36,822 bases of DNA from Thermoplasmata archaeon (lineage in GTDB: Archaea; Thermoplasmatota; Thermoplasmata; Thermoplasmatales; Thermoplasmataceae). The position numbers and the translations under genes were made by a program. Each line of letters begins with the position of its first letter. Position 1 is the first letter of the stretch. The stretch spans positions 1 to 36,822 of the forward strand of contig JAKAYB010000003.1 of assembly GCA_021826925.1 (NCBI GenBank). The letters run 5' to 3'. Shown in pieces: positions 32,196 to 36,822 of the stretch. The notes beneath the pieces were generated by a model. It saw only the letters and a program-made list of their open reading frames with translations, did not search any database and was not told where the DNA came from.

Positions 32196-33467
32196 GTGTC
32201 ATATATCAGTGCCGATGTTGTCGTAATTGGCGCAGGAATTGTAGGACTATCTTCAGCATACTACATAAAGAAGAACCACCCGGAAAAGAACGTATTGGTT
32301 GTCGACGAGGCCCATACGTTTGGACAGGGAAACACAGGAAAGAGTGCTGCTGGATTCAGAGATCTTTTCACCTCGGATATAAATTTCAAGCTTTCCAATT
32401 CATCGATAAAATTCTACTCCGACACACAGAAAAACGGGATAGACCTTGGAATGGAATTCGTTGGGTATCTGTTTCTTCTAGACAACGAAAATTCAAACAT
32501 AAAATATCTTATGGATCTGGCTAAAAAGACTCAGGTAAGGGAACTAAAGGTAAGTGACCTGGAGAAGTACGAATTTTTGCAAACAAAATTACCGTCAGAA
32601 GTAAAATCCATGCTTAACTTGAGTGATATAGATCTCGCATTTATAGGCGAAAATTGTGGTATTATTGAACCGGAACTTGTAGCCGAACACTACTACAATC
32701 TTGCTGTAAATGAAGGTGTTCAGTTCAAATTTGATTCTAAGGTGAAGCCATTAAAACTTGATGCTAAAGATAAACTCGACTTCCCTGGAGAGCCTTTTAT
32801 TTGGCAGGAATATATATTAAGATCAATTGAAACAGAAACTGATCATATCAGATTTGATGATCTCGTTCTGGCATCTGATGTTTGGACGACTGAGCTTCTT
32901 GACCCTACGGGCATAGATTCGCATGTCAGACCGAAAAAGAGACAGATATTTCAGCTTAGTGGAGGGCCAGTTGATAAAATTTTAAGCTCGTGGAAAGAAA
33001 ATCGTGAAAATATTTTCCCTTTCACGATACTCCCCGCGCATGGAGTCTACATAAGACCCGCCCCAAGGTATCATTCCTTATGGATAGGTTGTGCTGATGA
33101 CTACAACAGGGATTTTTCTCTTGTAGACGATCCGCAGGCTGAGGACGATTTCTACAGTTATAACATAGCTCAAGTCCTTGGTTCTTATCTCCCTTCTATC
33201 GGAGATGCAAAAATTACAGGAAAATGGGCAGGATATTACTCCTATAATACTATAGACATGACGCCTTATATTTTCAGGGAACTCAACATTATAGTTGCCA
33301 CTGGCACAAGTGGAAGTGGGATCATGAAAGCTGACAGTATAGGCAGAGTTGTTGAAGCCCTATTTTCCAACAAGGATGAGACAGAATTATACAATGGTGC
33401 TGTGATCAAGACATCCTCCCTGGGACTGCGAAACAGGTCTGTACAGCACGAAAATTTGGTACTCTAG
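32196..33467 (+). CDS. FAD-dependent amine/hydroxy-acid oxidoreductase (DAO family)
   Basis: 423 aa. An N-terminal Rossmann motif VVIGAGIVGLSSAYYIKK (GxGxxG at 12-17) is followed by VVDEAHTFGQGNTGKSAAGF, the flavin 'R/K..S...gG' region. The C-terminal VATGTSGSGIMKADSIGRVV holds the closing FAD loop. The family includes sarcosine oxidase, glycine oxidase, D-amino-acid oxidase and the GlpD/L2HGDH branch; the substrate cannot be assigned. GTG at 32196 is the only plausible start, with no Shine-Dalgarno site, so it may be leaderless or the start may be misjudged. The gene overlaps the convergent HNH nuclease by 4 nt. Confidence 0.85.
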   Translation: MSYISADVVVIGAGIVGLSSAYYIKKNHPEKNVLVVDEAHTFGQGNTGKSAAGFRDLFTSDINFKLSNSSIKFYSDTQKNGIDLGMEFVGYLFLLDNENSNIKYLMDLAKKTQVRELKVSDLEKYEFLQTKLPSEVKSMLNLSDIDLAFIGENCGIIEPELVAEHYYNLAVNEGVQFKFDSKVKPLKLDAKDKLDFPGEPFIWQEYILRSIETETDHIRFDDLVLASDVWTTELLDPTGIDSHVRPKKRQIFQLSGGPVDKILSSWKENRENIFPFTILPAHGVYIRPAPRYHSLWIGCADDYNRDFSLVDDPQAEDDFYSYNIAQVLGSYLPSIGDAKITGKWAGYYSYNTIDMTPYIFRELNIIVATGTSGSGIMKADSIGRVVEALFSNKDETELYNGAVIKTSSLGLRNRSVQHENLVL

Positions 33468-34189
33468 ACAAGAATACAATCGTCCGTTTTAAAGCATCTT
33501 GCAACGATTTCTCTTCCATTCTTCAGTTTAACAAATAAGGAAAAGTAATCAATTGCAGATAATGTCTTTATAGCTAGCTCAGCTATTTCGAGAAAATCGT
33601 TGATTGAAATCTTCACGACCGAGACCTTGATCTTTTCACCCATTATGCGAGTTATGCGCCTAATACCATCGTTGGGATCCAACACAATACCATAATCCTG
33701 GATCACACCAAGTTCAAATTTTTTAACATTACTTTCCAACTGAGATGGGATGATCAACCAGATCTTCCCGTAAAACATATCCAGGTTGGTTGAATTTTCA
33801 CCGGGTATTCCCGAGTAATTATTAGAGAAGGTTTTATGGTGGCAGCTTTCACACAGTGTTATGAGATTTTTGAACGTATCTTTTCCTCCATCTTTTCTCG
33901 GAATTATGTGGTGAACCTCGACTGAGAAATGGAGCTTATCATAGTTCTTGGAAGAATCAACGGGTCCCAGATAGTTCGCACCACATATTCTACACGCATA
34001 ATTGTCTCTTACTAGGACGGCTTGAGAAACAATATTCCAGGGAATACTGCTTCCAGATCTGTCGCCCTTAGGATCAAAATCTGAAACATCTGCTATGCCA
34101 AATTTTTGAGAAACATAACGCAATGTAGAAAGGGAAAGTTCAGGAATATCCTTATACGCTGTCATCTTGAAAATTTGTGCTTTATCCAC
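33464..34189 (-). CDS. HNH endonuclease domain protein
   Basis: 241 aa. A zinc-HNH core lies in the middle: Cys66-x2-Cys69, then EVHHIIPRKDGG (His93, His94), FKNLITLC with Asn108, and ESCHHKTF with Cys113, Cys116 and His117. The nuclease looks intact. The N-terminal 60 residues and the C-terminal 120 are not recognised; the latter contain IKVSVVKISINDF and may bind DNA or a partner. It follows the decarboxylase gene by 12 bp on the same strand, so it is probably the last cistron of the mevalonate operon, an odd partner. It is not obviously a homing enzyme, as no intron or intein is seen. Confidence 0.8.
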   Translation of the reverse strand: MDKAQIFKMTAYKDIPELSLSTLRYVSQKFGIADVSDFDPKGDRSGSSIPWNIVSQAVLVRDNYACRICGANYLGPVDSSKNYDKLHFSVEVHHIIPRKDGGKDTFKNLITLCESCHHKTFSNNYSGIPGENSTNLDMFYGKIWLIIPSQLESNVKKFELGVIQDYGIVLDPNDGIRRITRIMGEKIKVSVVKISINDFLEIAELAIKTLSAIDYFSLFVKLKNGREIVARCFKTDDCILV

Positions 34190-34201
34190 TCCTTAAAATA
34201 T

Positions 34202-35290
34202 TCAAACATAGGTATTGAACTTATCGAATGCTTTTCGTTGTTCTGAAGGAGTACCGAGATCACTAGGACTTTCTCCCCAAATAAATTCTGTTTTCTGCTT
34301 TTCTACAAACTCCTGGATCAGCCCTTTATCTATGCTCATGAGCACGAGGCTGGGGCCAGTATCTGCAGTTATGTATATTCCTTCATGCTTTTTCTGAAAA
34401 TCGATGAAATTTAGCAAAATTTTCAACGATTGCGGTGAGTGTATAAACACGCCCTGTGAAAGTAAAACAGAATGCATTCTGTACATTTCCTGCTGCCCAA
34501 GATAAAGCAAATTATCAATATCATACCCACTCTGGATAATGCCTTCTATCTCTCCAGCCTTCATTGCCGCCCATTCAGGATAAAACGGCGACCTTGGTGC
34601 TATCTCATGTGCATTAGAGGTCTGAATAACCGAGGGAAATGGATAACAACCAAAATGTATCTTGCCAACATCAACCGGAAGCCTTGACCCATAACTTGTT
34701 TCCTCACGAATGTATGGGTACGACATCCAAATGGAGATACCGCCAGAAACCGACCGGGTTCCAGAACCAGAAACCAGTCTGGCTAACCTAGAGATCATCG
34801 ATACTTCCTTTAGGGCGTCATCGCCGAAGACATTGGAAACCAACGATCGTGCAGTTGCTGCAGCAATGGCCGCCGATTCACCAAGGCCTTTACCTAATTT
34901 GTACTTTCTCTTGCGAGTTATTTTGAACTGGAAGGATCCTTTTATATCGTAAATATTTTTGAAAAATTCAAGCGCCCGTCTTGCTCTTTCTGTATACGTA
35001 GGTTTCTCCTCACCATCAAGTATTACATGGTCTCTGCCGGTATCCCTAATAAAAACACATTCAGAAAGGGCAATGGAAAAATCTGTCAACAAGGAAATAG
35101 AGGGAAAATTTGCAATGTTAATCGATTTGTCAAAGTAGCCAAGAAACTTTTCGAAACCAGTAATTGGGTATCCGATTCCGTAAGACTTTTTTCCGTCTTC
35201 AAGTGCTGGCTCAAAATTATGAAATCCTCTGATCACACCATTTTCGACGAGTTCTGATTCAATCCTTTTAAATGACGATCCATCAGACAT
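34202..35290 (-). CDS. Mevalonate 3,5-bisphosphate decarboxylase candidate
   Basis: GHMP-type protein of the diphosphomevalonate decarboxylase family, 362 aa from ATG 35290 (preceded by AGGTGA, 8 nt; GTG at 35302 is the alternative). The decarboxylase Asp/Lys/Arg triad looks complete: Lys48 in TGFEKFLGY (aligned with KYWGK), Arg179 in SGSGTRSVSGG and Asp310 in TADTGPSLVL; the phosphate loop is KGLGESAA (134-141). Thermoplasma's related mevalonate 3-kinase has lost parts of this triad, so a decarboxylase is more likely here. It would turn mevalonate 3,5-bisphosphate into isopentenyl phosphate. The next gene upstream is a P-loop kinase that fits the preceding step. The exact substrate is inference. 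Confidence 0.75.
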   Translation of the reverse strand: MSDGSSFKRIESELVENGVIRGFHNFEPALEDGKKSYGIGYPITGFEKFLGYFDKSINIANFPSISLLTDFSIALSECVFIRDTGRDHVILDGEEKPTYTERARRALEFFKNIYDIKGSFQFKITRKRKYKLGKGLGESAAIAAATARSLVSNVFGDDALKEVSMISRLARLVSGSGTRSVSGGISIWMSYPYIREETSYGSRLPVDVGKIHFGCYPFPSVIQTSNAHEIAPRSPFYPEWAAMKAGEIEGIIQSGYDIDNLLYLGQQEMYRMHSVLLSQGVFIHSPQSLKILLNFIDFQKKHEGIYITADTGPSLVLMSIDKGLIQEFVEKQKTEFIWGESPSDLGTPSEQRKAFDKFNTYV

Positions 35291-35298
35291 ATTTGATT

Positions 35299-35304
35299 TC
35301 ACCT
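35299..35304 (-). promoter_or_regulatory. Ribosome binding site deciding the decarboxylase start
   Basis: AGGTGA on the minus strand lies 8 nt before the ATG at 35290. It overlaps the alternative GTG at 35302, which therefore is unlikely to be the true start. TATA-like AATTATAAATC and TTAATAAATT (about 35336-35360) lie upstream. Confidence 0.55.
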
Positions 35305-35407
35305 GGGGAGATTTGAGATGCCGCCCAAATTTATATTAGATTTATAATTTATTAATGCTTATTTGTTTAATTAATGTTGTTATCCAGAACGCCCATGGCA
35401 TGATTCA

Positions 35408-36010
35408 CTATCGGCCACGTACATACTGTGAAATTTTCATTCTTGACACATAATAATCTGTAGTATCAAAAACTGGGATATTGAAGGTCTTGCATTCTTT
35501 CATTGACGTATCCATAAGAATCCGGTATCTTGGCAACTGGTCAGCGAGGCGATTGCCTGGAGATCCAGAATGGGTAAACTTTGTCCTTTCGAGTAGTTTC
35601 TTCGCATTTTCCTCCATATTTTCGACGTAAAGATATAGCATTATGATCTCGTTTCTTATATCGACGTCGACTAGCGAGGGGAGAAAGTAAAGAGATTCAA
35701 GGATAACACTCTCCCCGTTACTAATTGCGCGTCTGAATACAGAATTAAAGCCCTTGTTTATTAGTTCTGCCTGCTCTCTGAATCCTTTCTCTATGTTTTC
35801 CCTGCTATCTGTTCCAAATTGCTTCCATGCATCATAGACGCTATGCTGTATTACATTATCACCGGGAAAAAAAGGTCTCATGAATTCCCTAAGATAATCA
35901 CCAGAAAGCACTATATCAACGTTAAGTGCCTTTGCAAGATAACCAGAAATGCTTGTTTTACCGACGCCCGGTATACCACCAATAAATATTACATATTTCG
36001 AATTTTTCAA
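35408..36010 (-). CDS. P-loop kinase, candidate mevalonate 3-phosphate 5-kinase
   Basis: 200 aa from TTG 36010, which overlaps the previous stop (TTGA) and has GAGGTG 5 nt upstream; an ATG at 36028 would overlap the previous gene by 22 nt and lacks such a site. Walker A is GGIPGVGKTS (11-20), a Walker-B-like strand is VILESLYFLP, and a lid region R...LADQLPRYRILMD follows, as in 2-phosphoglycerate-kinase-like NTPases. As I recall, mevalonate 3-phosphate 5-kinase of Thermoplasma belongs to this kind of P-loop kinase, not to the GHMP family. Its place between an isochorismatase-fold gene and the decarboxylase supports that role; substrate is inference. Confidence 0.65.
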   Translation of the reverse strand: MKNSKYVIFIGGIPGVGKTSISGYLAKALNVDIVLSGDYLREFMRPFFPGDNVIQHSVYDAWKQFGTDSRENIEKGFREQAELINKGFNSVFRRAISNGESVILESLYFLPSLVDVDIRNEIIMLYLYVENMEENAKKLLERTKFTHSGSPGNRLADQLPRYRILMDTSMKECKTFNIPVFDTTDYYVSRMKISQYVRGR

Positions 36011-36615
36011 TCGACCACCTCTGGCCATAGTTTCATCAGATCCCTGGAATCTATTACCTCATTATACTGTGATATAATATCAAGAGCTTCATAGTATACC
36101 CTCTCTGAATATGTGGACGTAGCATCAGAAATCACAAATGGGATATAACCGTTATCCAACGCAGAGGCGGAGCTACGCAAAACATCAACTTCTGTGAAAA
36201 ATCCAGTTATGAATAGGATTTTTTTGCCACTAGATCTAATAGATCTTTTAACCTCTTCATTCATAAATATATCAGGAGATTGAACTTTTACTGGACTCAC
36301 GTTTAGAGTATAATTTGCAAATTGATCCACAAACTTCTTATCAAGCCTTGAAGGGGGCGTTATTCTTTCTTTGCGGCGATTTTCTTTTAGTTTATAGTAA
36401 CTATACAACTCGTCATCTTTGATGGTCCTTTCCTCGATGTTAAGGAACAATTCAGGAATTTGAAACTTATCGCAAGCATGTTTCAGAAAATCCAGTGCGG
36501 TTATTACTTCAAATTTACTGAAAACCTTGCTAAATGTTTCGAGTTTATGATTCAGGTGAAGTACCAGAATTTTCTTTTCATTAATAATATCTGATAGTGA
36601 AGACAATGGGTCCAT
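36007..36615 (-). CDS. Isochorismatase-fold protein with altered active site
   Basis: 202 aa, cysteine-hydrolase/isochorismatase fold. The fold is clear from KKILVLHLNHKLE (strand 1), KKILFITGFFTEVDV (strand 4 with the cis-peptide loop), SASALDNGYIPFVISDATST and a C-terminal helix. The catalytic residues are changed: the first Asp is His20, the nucleophilic Cys is Asp144 in GFFTEVDVL, and only a Lys (Lys110) may remain. True isochorismatases have Gly instead of Cys, so Asp is unusual. It may be a pseudoenzyme or binding protein. It heads a leftward operon with the kinase and decarboxylase candidates, so an isoprenoid-linked regulatory role is possible but unproven. Confidence 0.7.
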   Translation of the reverse strand: MDPLSSLSDIINEKKILVLHLNHKLETFSKVFSKFEVITALDFLKHACDKFQIPELFLNIEERTIKDDELYSYYKLKENRRKERITPPSRLDKKFVDQFANYTLNVSPVKVQSPDIFMNEEVKRSIRSSGKKILFITGFFTEVDVLRSSASALDNGYIPFVISDATSTYSERVYYEALDIISQYNEVIDSRDLMKLWPEVVD

Positions 36616-36712
36616 TATTGTGAAACACCTGGATATTTGTGAATGTTACGGAAGTCACATTAATTTGCCCAGCGATAACAGTATCGAAAAAATTTAAAAT
36701 ATTCCTCAATCG

Positions 36713-36736
36713 AACAAAAAAACATAAAAAGAAAAT
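36713..36736 (-). terminator. T-rich archaeal-type terminator of the upstream gene
   Basis: Read leftward just after the upstream gene's TAA comes ATTTTCTTTTTATG and then GTTTTTTTG, a chain of T-runs without a needed hairpin. Such T-rich tracts end archaeal transcripts. It would separate the gene at the window edge from the isochorismatase-fold operon. Confidence 0.45.
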
Positions 36737-36747
36737 GTTTGCATTGT

Positions 36748-36822
36748 TTATTCAGATATTACTGTTCCGTCCATCCAGCTAGTTACACCCATTGGAGGCC
36801 CCATTGGATTTCCGTGACCACC
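36748..36822 (-). CDS. C-terminus of a gene cut by the window edge
   Basis: Twenty-four codons and TAA. The tail reads GGHGNPMGPPMGVTSWMDG, then TVISE. It is rich in Gly, Pro and Met and flexible. The fragment is too short to name the protein. Confidence 0.5.
   Translation of the reverse strand, partial: GGHGNPMGPPMGVTSWMDGTVISE

Overview
The window looks like chromosome of an acidophilic, wall-less archaeon of the order Thermoplasmatales (Ferroplasma/Cuniculiplasma/Picrophilus-like). The evidence is archaeal Elp3, the archaeal adenosine-specific kinase, TATA boxes about 20-30 nt before start codons, a thioredoxin reductase with the unusual Thermoplasma-type pyridine-nucleotide region, a Kdp operon, and a decarboxylase plus P-loop kinase pair that fits the Thermoplasma-type mevalonate pathway through mevalonate 3,5-bisphosphate. 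The genus is not settled by the sequence.

Layout. 1-2.1 kb: one unknown gene, then a graveyard of mobile DNA: a broken IS3-type orfA, two divergent IS110 recombinase remnants with a strongly folded candidate bridge RNA between them, and the tail of an Mrr-like restriction nuclease. 2.2-9.1 kb: a catabolic island with three acyl-CoA synthetases, a MaoC-type hydratase, a thiolase-fold protein lacking the nucleophilic cysteine, and a DUF35 zinc-ribbon/OB partner. Five of these genes form a tight operon divergent from the first synthetase. The island is bounded by transposon debris and by tRNA-Arg(CCG) at 9964, whose 3' end is nearly repeated at 873, suggesting integration at the tRNA.

9.6-18 kb: a DUF2080 transposon gene, tRNA-Arg, adenosine-specific kinase, Elp3, then kdpF-A-B-C (kdpF is only 29 codons) followed by a convergent tandem universal stress protein. 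No KdpD/KdpE is present. 18-28 kb: a HisA-like short protein, a four-helix membrane protein, a FadR-type GntR regulator, a flippase, a 14-helix MFS exporter, a GmhB-like phosphatase, a thiamine-binding-family protein, a large glycosylatable surface protein with a cytosolic zinc ribbon, and a glycosyltransferase. The flippase, phosphatase and transferase suggest surface glycan work.

28-36.8 kb: thioredoxin reductase and thioredoxin, an amylo-alpha-1,6-glucosidase-type glycosidase, cysteine synthase, a FAD oxidoreductase, and a leftward operon (isochorismatase-fold protein, P-loop kinase, bisphosphomevalonate decarboxylase candidate, HNH nuclease). The last 75 bases hold the C-terminus of another leftward gene. 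The points most worth checking are the candidate bridge RNA, the cysteine-less thiolase/DUF35/MaoC set, and the mevalonate pair with its degenerate isochorismatase-fold neighbour.
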